NCBI GenBank assembly: GCA_013399305.1
Contig: VXAI01000196.1
Coordinates: 1,393,700 to 1,457,699 of the forward strand
Direction of reading: 5' to 3'
DNA from: Rostratula benghalensis
Taxonomy: Eukaryota > Chordata > Aves > Charadriiformes > Rostratulidae
DNA length: 64,000 nucleotides
Below are positions 25,375 through 37,560 of the stretch, piece by piece (positions within the stretch are counted from its first letter, which is position 1; every line of letters starts with the position of its first letter). The translations under genes and the position numbers were made by a program. The notes beneath the pieces were generated by a model. It did not search any database, was not told the origin of the DNA, and worked only from the letters and a program-made list of their open reading frames with translations.

Positions 25375-28260
25375 AAACACAGCAGTGGATACTATTCAAT
25401 TAAGTTACTTAAAAATGCACATATGCAAAGAGAACCAACCTATCTTGGAAGCTGAATATCCCAGACAATTATGTCCACTTTTTTTCATTTGTTATTTTTA
25501 CAAAGTATTTTTTTAGGTAATGACAGATCAGAATTTAAGAATCAAATTTAAGTTCACCAAAGTTCTTGTCTGGATTTGCCTCACGATAGACAATGAAGAT
25601 CGGTCTTTTGATCTTTACCTTTGATGTCTCATTGTCTGACCCTCATGGTTTTCTAAGAGTGGTATTTGGTACTTCACAACATTGTTCTTTGGGTACCAGT
25701 TTATGTATTGACTTCTGGAAGACCAATACCCACATCACCTTTTTTAACTCTACATGCAAATACGGCTTCTTAGATTTCCTCTCATCTGAAAAGTTACATG
25801 AAGATAGGTATATTTTTATAAAACAGAAATTAAAATTTTGGGGTGTTTTGGCTGTTTTTTTTTTTGTCTAACATGATGAGAAAAAAACTTGAATAAATCT
25901 GTGGTTTTCTTTCTCAGGCAGAATTCTCATCATGAATAAGAATAAGATAAAGTAACATGACAGAACAGAACAGAAATCACATGAACACCACATTTTTCAG
26001 TTTCCCATCAGCACAGTCATTTCCATCTCGTATCCATTAACCTCTCATGAGCCTCAAAATATCAAGTTTATTAAACCAAGCTGAAGTCAAAATGTCCAAG
26101 GATTTTCAGCATGTCTGTGATTCAGTTCAGCCTTTTCACACAGCTATGAAAAATGTAAATGCTTTGCAGTTCTTGTGTAGAAAATTTGTGAAGAAATGGC
26201 ATTTGCCACTCCCTGGAAAACACAGAATTAATTTAATGCAAATCAAAAGTTTGTGTTTCCTTCTGCTCAGGGTGATAGAAATGATGTAATTCTCTAAATA
26301 AATAAATAAATTTTAAAATCCTTTAAAATAAGTTGTTTGATTGGCTTACAAGGACTGAGGTGAAATTTGTCATTGTTTCAATACTAAATGTTCATTTAAA
26401 ATAAAATTCCCATTGGATTTGTACTTGGTTATTGATGCAATCCCTATCAATGCTAGGACACTGCAGGAGTTAGCCTTTCTTGACTTATTTATGTACTCTA
26501 AATATAGCAGTCATGCATCAAATTAGAAGTACATTCATAAATAATTTATGGAGGATGAATAATGGATTCTTAGATGTCTTAATAAATGGCTAATCAATCG
26601 TTATAGAATCCACAGGTCAGAGGTTACTTCTAAACATGGCAAATAAACCACATGAATAATAAGCTGTCCAGAAACCATAATCTTTGAAGGTGTTTGTAAC
26701 TATACAGATAACCATTCATATCCACAGGATGTACATAGCTCGACTAGGTGAACAATACAATAAGAAACAAAATGCAAAACAGAGACATTTATTCTGTATG
26801 TTCCTGAAAACAATTAATCTTATTCTTCAAGGGTTTCTAAAGCTGGCAAATCAATAGGAACTTGAAAATTGTCAATGAACGTAAAGATATTGGTCTCCTT
26901 AAAAGCATAGTCCTAGTTTTCGACTGATTTATAGAAGACATCAACAAGTTACAAATATTTTATAAGCAGTTTCTTAGTATGTGATTGGTGTAACAGGTGA
27001 TATAAATCATTTTTGCACTATTATTGCTCAGGTTTCCTTCAGCAATATATATACATCTGTAAATAAGGAAGCCAAATTTCCTCATCAGCATTTCTTATGC
27101 TCTATGAAACTTCTTTTTAGCATATATAATTGGTTGATGCACCGATCTGGAATTAATGGTCAATGTGAAAGACAGCAGAGAACCAAAAGCATCCAACGGA
27201 GTGTTGAAGGATTGTAGCCTGACCCTGGTTTTGCAAGGCACCTGAGCTTTTGAGTATCAAAGCATCATCTTACATGACCATCCTGTAGAACAATATGATC
27301 TTCAGCATATTCCTGCCCAGCTGATAAAAGCACCAATATTACAGTCTCTGGTGACCTTCAAAGCCTTGTCCCTGAATGACAGGTCATATATATTGCATAA
27401 CATTGATTAACTACTCTTGAAGTCTCATAAGAACCCAATAATGAAAAAAGAAAGTCAGACATGGCTATACCGGTTTTAAGAAAATGAAAACCTAAAGATT
27501 ATGGTCAGTTATATGCTTTTTGTCCTAGAAGAGTAAGGATTCTTTTTAATAAGATGACAGAATTAATACATTGGTTAGTTTTGTGTTTGTTTTTATTAAG
27601 CTCCACAGTATTTCTGAGAGCCTTTAAAAGTGTAGAAGTCTTTAAGACTGTTTCAGCACATAAATAATCCAAAGGAAAAACCTGAAAGACAACTGAATGT
27701 GTCAGCTAAACAGTTTAAGCTCTCCAGCTTCAGTCTCTATAGGCAGCAATTACATTCTGAAGGAAAATGTTTTACAATTGTAATTACACATAATAGGAGG
27801 AATGTATTTTTTCCCTTTATCCTACTCCCATGGTGAGTCAATTTAATTTTTAAATACAAGAGACATAATTGATTTTAGCCCTAGATTAGTACTGAAAATG
27901 ATCTATATGTGCTCTCACTAATGGAACAAGAGAATTGGCATTCCTCGGGGACCTTAACCCAACCCCGTTCATGGCAACAATTATTAGACCCTGACAGGTT
28001 AGTTACTAGGAAGAGGGGGGCATAGAATACCCTGCTGATTAACAATCTAGTGAAATAATTAATGTTATGCTCTTCTCATTTAATTATGGATTATTCACAT
28101 ATATATTATTATTAGAGACCACAAAGGGAAGTGACTGTGCAGAGTTTTGACTTCATCTGTTCTGCTCAGAAGGCCTTTGTAGACGGTTTAGGGAAACATC
28201 TCCCTTTAACTTGCTTCTCAGCAGATATTAAACACATGGGGGGCTTATACTTTTTCATTA

Positions 28261-28330
28261 GGACCTGATTCAACACTTTCAGAAGTAGAAGGTTTTACAC
28301 TGATTTCAGTAGGATTATATCAGACTTAAA
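28261..28330 (+). repeat. Possible ancient sauropsid repeat fragment
   Basis: GGACCTGATTCAACACTTTC, then GGTTTTACACTGATTTCAGT and AGGATTATATCAGA, resembles a common ancient element of the type '..CCTGATTCA..TTACACTGACTTCAATGGGA..'. Family name not known to me. Match by eye only. Confidence 0.3.
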
Positions 28331-28540
28331 TATATAAGATTGTTCTGCAATATCAAGACTACATGTTCACTCAATATATTAGAGTAATGGGTGAACAATC
28401 AGCAATGATGTACCTTGTTCAGTTTCTAATACATTTTTCTTCCTGTGTGTCATAATAGTTTATATCAATCAAAACATGTCCTTTTACAGGGTGTTATGAG
28501 AAACAAGAACAGAGAAAGGACTTTACACTCCAAGTGTATT

Positions 28541-28567
28541 TCTCTTTTTTTTTTTCTTTTTCTTTTC
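28541..28567. repeat. T-rich tract
   Basis: T runs of 11, 4-5 and 4 bases separated by C. Confidence 0.85.
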
Positions 28568-29049
28568 CAGCTGCAATAACCCCAGTCATTTTAGATGTCA
28601 CATAGTTTATTTTAAATAAAGTAAAAATGAAGTGAATGGGAAAATGTTCATGGCATCTGAGAAATGTCAACCCCAATGGCTCACTGACCAGCCAGATTAT
28701 TTATGCGTAATTTGACACACCTTTAATTTCAAATTACATATACGCATGGGCATATAGACCAAACTACCTTGCATTAATAATGAAAATTTGTTTACCCTTG
28801 CTGAATATTTGTCTGTTTGCTAGAAAATATGATGTCCCAAATAGCACCCAAGTTGCAGTTCTGTTAGTTTCCTGTTGGATGATTCCTGAGTGTCAGATAT
28901 ATTTTATATTCTTCAAAAATTTTGTGTTAAAATTTAGATATGCCAGGGCTAGTGAGACAAAACAGCCCAGACTTTCATGCACAGGAGTTCGGAATCAGAT
29001 TCGTTGCGAATAAGACCCTGCATTTGTAGGGGCATGCAATTATGTTGAA

Positions 29050-29444
29050 GATCATAAAATCATAGAATGGTTAGAGTTAGAAGGGACTTTAAGATCATTG
29101 AGTTCCAGCACCCCTGCAAGGGACACGGACACCTCTCACTAGCCCAGATTACCCAAAGCCCCATCGAGTCTCCCCTCCAGGGATGGGGGGATACAAAGTT
29201 TGTCTGGGCAACATAGGCCATTTCTTCATACCCTGCATAGTAAAGAATTTCTTCCTAATATATAATCCAAATCTACCCTCTTTCAGTTTATAACCATTAC
29301 CTCTTATCATATCACTACATTCCCTCATAAAGAATTCCTCCCAATTTTTTTTCTGTAGACCCTTTAGGGACTGGAAAGGGCTCTAAGATCTCCCCAGAGC
29401 CTTCTCTTCTCCAGGCTGAACACCCACAACTCTCTCAGCTTGTT
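29050..29444 (-). mobile_element. CR1 LINE 3' end, truncated
   Basis: Reads on the minus strand. The 3' terminus is at the left (ATCATAGAATGGTTAGAGTT is the complement of the usual CR1 tail). It continues leftward-to-rightward through the 3' coding end: the complement of 'AAAGAATTTCTTCCTAATAT', 'TCTACCCTCTTTCAGTTTA' and 'CTTCTCTTCTCCAGGCTGAA'. It is 5'-truncated at about 29444, with a short internal deletion near 29175-29200. Only about 400 bases remain, so no catalytic domain is present. Divergence is moderate. Confidence 0.92.
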
Positions 29445-30978
29445 AATAAAACCAGCATGAAAAAATCATGCCCTGGTCTGGTCTGGAATACGAACAACAC
29501 TGTTCCAAGCCGAAAAGAGCCAAAGCACTGTTCTGATATGCAGGCAGCAGAAGTTTAGGAATAGCAATAACAACACAAAGCTAATCCTAATGTAATGACC
29601 TAAGATGGCTGCTATGAACTGCCCTCTTTGGTGTCTGTCTATTTGTCCTTATTGCTTCAGGTGTTCTTCAGGACTAGTGCAGCTTCACATATTTTGGACT
29701 AGACGAGATCACTGCTGACCTCCTCAGAACAGAGGAGGAACAGATAGAGGGAAAAATGTCTTCTCCAGATGAGCCATCAGTGTAGACAGTGGACCATAGA
29801 TGCTTTGTATCACTGTGTAAGTCTACTCATTATTGACAAATGTTAGATCAGTGGTATAGTCTTACATCTGCTCAGCATTTTATGTTGAGGAATAGCCACT
29901 GCTGACCTATCGTATTCAAACTTTATCTTCTCAACATGCATTCTATTTGGAGGCAAGCAGTTCCACAGCACACAGAGCAGTCAACATAGCAGCTCAGCAG
30001 GAGTCTATAGACATAGCAAACATTAATTGATAGTACTGTGTCAGCTATCAGTAAAAACTCATCATCACTCATAAGTAGCTTTGCCAAAAAAACCAGAGAG
30101 AATGAGGTGTGTTCCACAGGCATTTACTGGTTTGAGCTGTAACATAAGAAAAGAGGGAGGACATGGAATCCACTAAAAGAAATTTCCATTATCTAAATGT
30201 TACATAAAAAACTTGGAGGTGTCTAATTTTAAGCTAGTCAAATGCACAGACTATTTATTTTGGGAAATTAAGTGAAAGATTGGATGTTTGGGTTTTTTTC
30301 ACTTTTTTTCCCTCTTACATGTTTTCCATCTCTCGGTTATGTAAACAGAAAAACAGCTTTCTCCTATGTGACTGCTCTGTTGACTCCTATCAGTTACCCC
30401 AAACAGTTACACATTGAGTGTGGGTCTCCTGCCATTCACTTGTTTGTGAACCCGATGACTTCATCTGGGGTAGATGCAGGTGCAATGCTATGTCTGAAGC
30501 ATTATTTTTTGGGGCACCCTTGCTGTTGCCATGAGACGTGGAGTACCTGCTTTCTCAGCTGGGTTTACAGATTCAGACCCACACCCTCACAGTAAGTTTT
30601 CACTCTATAGAAAACTAAGTGATTCCTTGTAACATATGTGAGGGAGAACCAATACTGCTTATTCTAATCCCACCTGTGCATTTGCACACATACTTCTTAA
30701 CTTTCTTGCCCTCCTAATAAATGCAAGGTTTCTGTGGCATGTCAAGGCTGACCAGCAGAGTGCAGCAACTATTTGAGAAGAAGCACTTGCACATTTCCTC
30801 TACCCCTTGTCTGGACAAAGAGTAATCCTCTGGAGGCAGATTTCAAGCTCATATGCACACATATGCCACTTACCATGACTAGAAATTCCTTAGTGAAGCA
30901 CTTCCAAAATGCTGTAATAGCAAAGAAATACAGTGCTCTTCATACCTAATTGTGTGTTAAGCAGTCTAAAACAGATTT

Positions 30979-30994
30979 AAAAAAAAAAAAAAAA
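30979..30994. repeat. Poly-A tract
   Basis: Sixteen consecutive A in unique sequence. Confidence 0.9.
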
Positions 30995-33042
30995 TCAGCT
31001 CATTTTGCAGAACCTGAGAAAACCCAGAATGATTGCACTTCTGAGTATACAAATAAAGATAAGAAGAGCTAAATACCCTTCTGTGTAGCTCTACATTACA
31101 TGGATATTTTTCATCTACTTGTTTGTGATGATGACAATAATGATGCTGTTTTTTACAGTTCCAGCATATAGAGACTCCTACAAGATCACAGAGGCTCTGC
31201 TGCTGGACTGACAGCACAGGATAGCTCCTGGGTCATGGTGGTTGCGTTCAAAGTGAGTTGGACACAGCAAAGGTAGAAAGAAAGAGGCATGTCGAAAGCA
31301 GAAGGGATACTGGACCATTGATTTCAGCCAATGAATGGGAAACAAGGATAAAGTAACTTAAAATTAAGCAGGGTACTGACTTTTTGTTATCTGCCTGAAA
31401 ATGGTTCTGTTAATAATTCATGCAAGCTCACAAAAGGGTATACTCAGTCTGATAGCGGGTCATATTTTTCACTTCCTCACAACAAAAGACAATTGTCTTA
31501 CCTTTTAAGAAAACTTCCTGTGCAATTTTTAAGCTGAAACACAAAGTTAAGCTCCAACAAGGTGACTGGTTTGAAAGGGGATTCAGATGAATGCACTCAA
31601 CATGATTTCCCATGAGTGGTTGCATGTATTGTCAGAAAAATGGGATTTGCTCAGCCTGGTTCTACTGACTAAAGCATCCTCCAAACTGGAGAGGACATAC
31701 AGTACTGTAGACAGGCCATAAAATTAAAAGCACCGTCTTCCTTCATATTTGTTTAACAATTGAGCTTGATGCACGTTTAACAACCAGAAAGAATATAGAT
31801 GAGCTTTTCAGTGTATTATGACAGAGCTGAAGCCATTTAGCAATTCCCAGTGCATCTTATAAATCAGTTTGTATGGAGCTCTGGATTTAAAGCTTCCAGC
31901 TTTTAAAATGCAGCCTTTGAAATATGACAGAAAAACAACTGTTGGGTATAAAAGATCTAGTACACATCATAGTACCCAAGATTTATCTTCTCAAAACTGG
32001 GTATTTATTATGGAAAAAGTTAAGGGATAGAGAAACAGGCTCTCAGATCACAAAGCAGCAGGTGTAAGAAAACCAGTTGAAGCCTCCAGACTCTTTACCC
32101 AGTCTTTCTCATTAAATTAGATTGTTTCCATTTACTTAATAGTTTAAATATTAGTTTATCAAATAAATTTGTAGCTGAATGTGTCAGAGCCCTTCTGGAG
32201 ATGTTCATATTCCAAACCCAAATACCTGGATTGACACTTACTCTTGTCCTGCTTCTTGTCCTCTCTATCTAGCAACCTATGTAATTTTTCTTGTTTCTGC
32301 TTTTCTTGGTCCTCGTTTTTCTGGGTAGTTTCAGAGTAGCCATTTCACGTTGCCTGTCTGGGAAATTAGTTCCTGTTTCTATAATGTGCATACTTGGGCA
32401 CAGCTTAGGTGAATGACGGGCTGACCTCAAGGTCAGATTCACCTCCAGAAACACATGCACTACCAGGAACTGCCAAAGGAGGTCCCCTTACCCTTTCTCC
32501 TGTTATGCACACTTGCCTGTCACATGAGCAGATGTAGTCTTGCATTTTTTCAGTGAATCCTGGAAGGGTATATTGTCTCCTTCAGGATGAAAATCTCAAA
32601 AAAATTGTCACTGTGGTAATCAGGGTGGGTGTGAAAGAGTTTGATTTAGAACAATAACATTGCCTACTTACTTAGCACACAAAAGTCTTTATCTAAGATT
32701 TAGTTAAGTCCTGCTGAATTGTGACTCATCAAGTGACTTTCAATTATTCTTTACCTGGTACTATTGGAAATATTTTGTGGTCGCATCATCTGTGATTATC
32801 TGTTCAGCTTATTGCTAAGTAGAACTGCATTCTGTTTGCCCATTGATGATTTTTAATTATAATCAGAACTCTGTCACAAGCTCTAATCAATAAAGTGCTG
32901 GGAAACCTCGGTGGCTGAAAGAGGGAGAAATAATCATTAGATGTTATTAAAGTGATGGCCAATAGAAGCATGACTTTTTTGTACAATGGCCAATGTTTCA
33001 AGTGCTTATTGATTTGCTTTTATAACAATTATACTGCACTCA

Positions 33043-33109
33043 GGAAAGCTGGGAAGGAGAAGGAAGGAAGAAAGTCAAGGGGAAAAAAAAAAGGGAAAAA
33101 GAAGAAACA
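33043..33109. repeat. Purine-rich tract
   Basis: Almost pure A/G for about 65 bases with GGAAGG, A10 and AAGAAG sub-motifs. It encodes an artefactual Lys/Arg-rich frame. Confidence 0.85.
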
Positions 33110-33572
33110 GCAAATCACTGGCTGCTGTTCATATCACAGAAGGCACAATGTGGAATACGCTTACTTAGTTAGTAATCAGTTCTCCTGGACCTTTAGAAAG
33201 GACCCAGGAATTCTGAATGTGTTTGGTTTAATCACTCATGTTAAATATTTTATTTTAATACTGCCACTGATTTCTTTGGGCTTAGGGAACATAATGCTAG
33301 CCATACCATGATATTCCTATTCCATGCAATGTGATAATTCTTCAGACCGCTTTACTATGGAAAAAAAATGTACCCATGCATGATTTATAATAGTTTTATA
33401 AGGTGAAGTAATTACATTATCAGATATCCCTGATGTGTTTGAGCAATAAGGCACCTTCATAATAACATACGACATCTTATAATTACTGCAAGGCAATTGC
33501 ACTCCTGGGAAAAGGAGGAGGCCAAGATACATGTCTTGCCTATACAATACCCCAAGGATGTTATTATCAGGA

Positions 33573-33615
33573 TATAAATAAATAAATACAATGAAAAGAA
33601 GAAGAAGAAGGAAAG
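33573..33615. repeat. (AAAT)n and (AAG)n microsatellites
   Basis: Four AAAT-type units followed after a few bases by AAG trinucleotide repeats. Confidence 0.9.
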
Positions 33616-33986
33616 AGCTGGTACTGACTAACGTTGAGCTGCGTTATAATGTAATTCAAGATTTATAAGAAGGGGCAAAAGTCTACTTTCATGCTCAGGT
33701 ATGATGTGACAGTTCAGAATATCTAAACAGCAATTTTGAATGAGCAGAACTATTCACAGAAGTTAACCCGTCTCCTCAGAAATCTCCTCAGCCAATCAAA
33801 GCCATTTTGTAAAAAAATCAGGCTGGAATGAGAAATGCATTAAAATTTTAGCGTGCTTTTATTGTTCACAAAACTGTTGAAGTATATATTTCTAGGTGAT
33901 TTAGCACATTCAAGATTCTGACTTCAAGGTTCCTCCCTCCTCCCAAATGTGCCTATAGGCCTGTTAATGGAAACCTGAGCATCAGA

Positions 33987-34016
33987 TAAACCTGCTACAG
34001 TTAAACCTGCTACAGT
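33987..34016. repeat. Perfect 15-bp tandem duplication
   Basis: TAAACCTGCTACAGT occurs twice back to back without mismatch. It looks like a recent slippage or short duplication. Confidence 0.95.
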
Positions 34017-34277
34017 TGTGGGTTTTTCCCCTCTCAGAATGCAATGAGGGAAGAAATTTCTCTTTCATCATATTCTAACATGTTATTTGCCCCTGAAAAT
34101 TGATGTTTTTGCAAACTCTGCAAACAGCAAGATCGCTGACATCTGTTACGCATAGAATCCCCTTCAATTGTCCTCCATTCTTCTGGTTTTAAGACTTTTT
34201 TTTAATTACAAGCAAGGTTTCAAAATATCAAGCCAGTAACTAATCTGATGGGCAACTGAAAGTGCAACTATTATATC

Positions 34278-34622
34278 TAGTTCTGGGCTCCTCATCTAAA
34301 GAAGGGTGTTGAAAAACTGGATAAGGTCGACTGGGGAGTTAACAAGATGTTCAGGGGCCTGGGTTAACTGACCCATGACAAGCCAAGTAGTCGGGCTTTT
34401 TTATTTTGGGGAAGCAAAGACTGAGAGAGGGTCCAATAGCAACCAATTTGATTGGAATTAGAAAGATGATATTGCTATACTTTTTCCAGAGGCAACAGAT
34501 AGCAATATACCCACAAGTTGTGGTGTAGGAAGGCAGTGCAGCACTGGAACAAGTTACCAAGACCTACCTGAATTCTCCGTAGATTCACTTTGTTGTCCTA
34601 TTCCTCTACGATCATATGAGCT
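34278..34622 (+). mobile_element. Old CR1 LINE 3' fragment
   Basis: Diverged CR1 3' coding region in plus orientation. It starts TTCTGGGCTCCTCATCTAAA, then AACAAGATGTTCAGGGGCCT (the 'ATKMVRGLE' stretch) and GCACTGGAACAAGTTACCAA (the 'HWNRLP' stretch). A decayed tail-like TTCCTCTACGATCATATGAG lies near 34603-34622. Many substitutions and indels disrupt every frame. It is older than the 45 and 60 kb copies. Confidence 0.75.
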
Positions 34623-36082
34623 TCTGTTTGAAGTGAAAATCACAGGATATGGAAATCAATTTTTGCACCTTTTCAAACCCAAAATCGCTGTGAGGTGTTT
34701 CTGCAAAAAAAGATTATGTGTCTTATGTTTCTGTTTCTAATTCACAATTGAATTAAAGTGCTTAATCAAAGGAAATCACATCTCAGTAGGAAGCCAGAAG
34801 TGGGTAAATAGGCTGGAGGGGGCAGGGAGAATCCATAGTGTTACCTAGCAGTGTATGTGGTTCAAACATCATCCAGATAATCAGAAAATCAAAGAGGCTT
34901 GTCTGCTGCTGTGCATCAGGCAGACCAGGCCATTCACTTACTCACAATGACAAATGGGGATACATGGATTTCAGTTTCAGGTTTCATTCCTGAGGTGCAT
35001 TTCATGGTTGTCTCTAGAGCTTCTCAATGTGCATTGTTTCCCAAAAGAACTTCCCTGACAAATATTACTAAAGCTCTTTACACTTCAGGCAACTTAATGT
35101 GGAGACAGTTTTTCCTAGTTCCTGCATGGCATCAGAGCTGTAGCATAATACATGAGCAGTTACAGCTGCCACAACAAACTCTTGGGGATTTGCGTGACAA
35201 CACACAAAACCTGTGCTTGTGTGGCCAGGAGGGCAATTAAGTAACATATGTTCATCCAGCTCTCATTCTTTCCAGCTCCTTCTTTTGTTTTTCCCTCTTC
35301 TGTCTCCCATTTTCCTTTGCTCATTTTTTCATTACTCCTATTTTCTCCCCAGTTCTTTAACCTCTCCCTTTTTGTCTTTGTCAGAAAGCACCCCTACAAT
35401 TTTTCCTAAAAGAGTATCTTCCCCAAAACAAGAGTCTTTTTTAAAATGTCAGCAAAATCCACCTAATGACTGCTGAGTGCCAACCAGCACTGAAATGCAT
35501 AGATTGCCTTCTACTCTGATTTTAATTACCAAGTACAACAAGTTGTATGATTCCACTTGTTGACTAAAGTACATAAATTTAGATATTGGCTTATAGGTGA
35601 CTGAATGTGACCTCAGTGTGTAAGTTCCTGTTACTGTCACAGGCATAATTCAATAGCTGTAACACTAAGTAGCACTAAATACTCTTTGAGGTGTCCTGAG
35701 GCATCCTGCTTGATCTCCAATTGACCACAAGTACCCTGAAATCCTGTGTAATGTTTGCCATGGATAATTTGGATTCCCAACTTGTTTTCAATATTAGATG
35801 GTGATATGTGTAGGGCAGAATGAAGTCCCAAGATATTCAGTGGAGTCTAGAGGTCTAATCAACCTAACCTAAAAAAAGACATCTGCATTTAGTCAGGTGA
35901 ATAACTAGGCTCCACTGACTGCACTGACTGTATTACCAGTGACTACAATGGGAACTGATGCCAGAAGCACATTTGTAAAAACCTATACTCAATCTCCTAG
36001 ACTTTGGTATTATAGTTTTTAGGTTGAATCCCACCTAGTTTGTCTCCTAAAACTAAGTTTAAACTTCACGAGTTTTGTGGGT

Positions 36083-36149
36083 CCCATAAAAAAAAAACCC
36101 AAAAAAAACCCCCAAAAAAAACACCCACCCAAACAAAAAAAAAACCCAC
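36083..36149. repeat. A/C-rich low-complexity tract
   Basis: Alternating A runs of 7-10 and C runs of 3-5 bases, with no G for over 60 bases. Confidence 0.95.
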
Positions 36150-36369
36150 ATGAAGTAATAGAATTTGATTCAGTAATCTTCACCTAATTTTTTCCAGAAA
36201 ATTGCCAGATGCGTGCAGACAGTAGGGATTTGCACAGGAAAACCCATTTTATTTGACACCACTGATACTTGGCAGGCATGTGTTATGTATTCCTAACTAT
36301 TTATCTATCAATCATTTAAACAAAATCTAACCCTCCCTGAGGTTTTCATTGAGTAGTAGGTCTCTACTA

Positions 36370-36417
36370 AAACCAGACCAAAACAACCAACCAAACCAAA
36401 CCAAACCAAACCCAAAT
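36370..36417. repeat. (CCAAA)n pentanucleotide array
   Basis: CCAAC/CCAAA units; plus strand entirely A/C after 36377. It generates a Trp/Val/Leu/Phe-rich minus-strand frame that is an artefact. Confidence 0.95.
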
Positions 36418-37329
36418 ATTTAAACCATTAAATAAAACCTTATTATAATAATAGCTTAAGCCATGTCCTTTTTTTGCCATTATAGGAGAATAAATCGATT
36501 GTTCATCTTTTCTGAACGTCATTGTTCTTCTGCATGCACTTACACATCTGTTCTTAATTAGAACTAGAACCTGTAGCTCTATAACAGAAGTTGGTTTTTT
36601 TGGTTTTTTGTTTGTTTGACAAATAATCAATTAAAACACATTTTGTTGTATTTGTATATTTTCTTAATGATTCTTCTGGTATACATTCTTTAAATAATGG
36701 GATCTCAACACCATTTCAGTAAAAATAATTTCACATTACCTCCCAGCTTCCTGCAAGTTACCTCAAGAACACACACCCACAGAAAGTATAATTCAATCAT
36801 TGAGCTGAATATAACTATTAACAGGCTTATGTGAGAACTTACTTTGTTCTTTTGACTGACAAAGGTTGAGGGAGGTGGAAATATCTGGTAAAAACACTAG
36901 TGATATGGCAGAAGGAAATTTGTAAGGAAACTTGCAAGACCTAAAAATCTTCATAGTTAAATACAACAAATAAATGTTCTCATGCTGCACTCATAAAGAA
37001 GACAGATACTGGATTCAATATCTGGTCAAGTTGTTATTTATCAAATCAAAGCCAACATCTTAACTGGTAGAATCTTCTCATTAAGCTCTAATAAAAGCCT
37101 TAAACATGATATAAAATCCATGAGACATTGTTTTATCTTACTAAATCCTGTCAGGAACTTTTGTTATCAGTATCACATGCCATCCACATAACCGTTCCAA
37201 AAGGAGCCAGAAGTTTCTATGCTCTGTATATTTTTTTTTTCTGTTAAAATTTATTCTTAGTATTAGATGAAATGCTGTTATATAAATAAAACATCTAATA
37301 AAAATCCCTTTTAAGAATGTTATGTTACT

Positions 37330-37560
37330 ATTAAACATTGTATAAAATTAATATAAATTACATTCTATTAAATTTAATAGGTTTTGAATTATTGAGTTTA
37401 ATTCAATTTCAATAAATTTCAATTAAGTCAAATTTGTCTCTATTTTTTATTAATTCCATCCACTATCAATTATCTTCAATTAGTTTCATCTACTTGTGCT
37501 ACACTTTCAGGTAATTCTCCATTACTTTCAATTAGTTTCTATTAATTTGAAGTGGTTTTC
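37330..37560. repeat. AT-rich segment with iterated CAATT(A/T)..TTTC words
   Basis: Degenerate iteration: AATTTCAAT occurs repeatedly at 37.40-37.43 kb, and TTCAATTAGTTTC occurs twice (near 37470 and 37527). Irregular spacing argues for a decayed low-complexity or minisatellite origin. ORFs through it are AT-rich noise. Confidence 0.55.

Larger units (their letters stand above)
25375..29049. other. Unique non-coding DNA
   Basis: No gene found. It has a homeodomain-site-rich AT stretch near 28.05-28.11 kb, a CNE-like stretch at 28.69-28.76 kb, a T-rich tract at 28.54 kb and an old repeat fragment at 28.26 kb. Nothing else is supported. Confidence 0.7.
29445..34277. other. Unique non-coding DNA
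   Basis: No gene found. Short simple-sequence tracts, a perfect 15-bp tandem duplication at 33987-34016, and an AT-rich CNE-like stretch near 32.78-32.98 kb. Open frames of up to 119 codons have no family resemblance and some cross purine tracts. Confidence 0.7.

Noticed and set aside
25155..25516. Gly/Lys/Arg-rich and Pro/Leu-rich frames on both strands
   Set aside because: Direct translations of the pentanucleotide array.
36367..36630. Trp/Val-rich minus-strand frame that could look like a membrane segment
   Set aside because: The hydrophobic end is the (CCAAA)n array read on the other strand.
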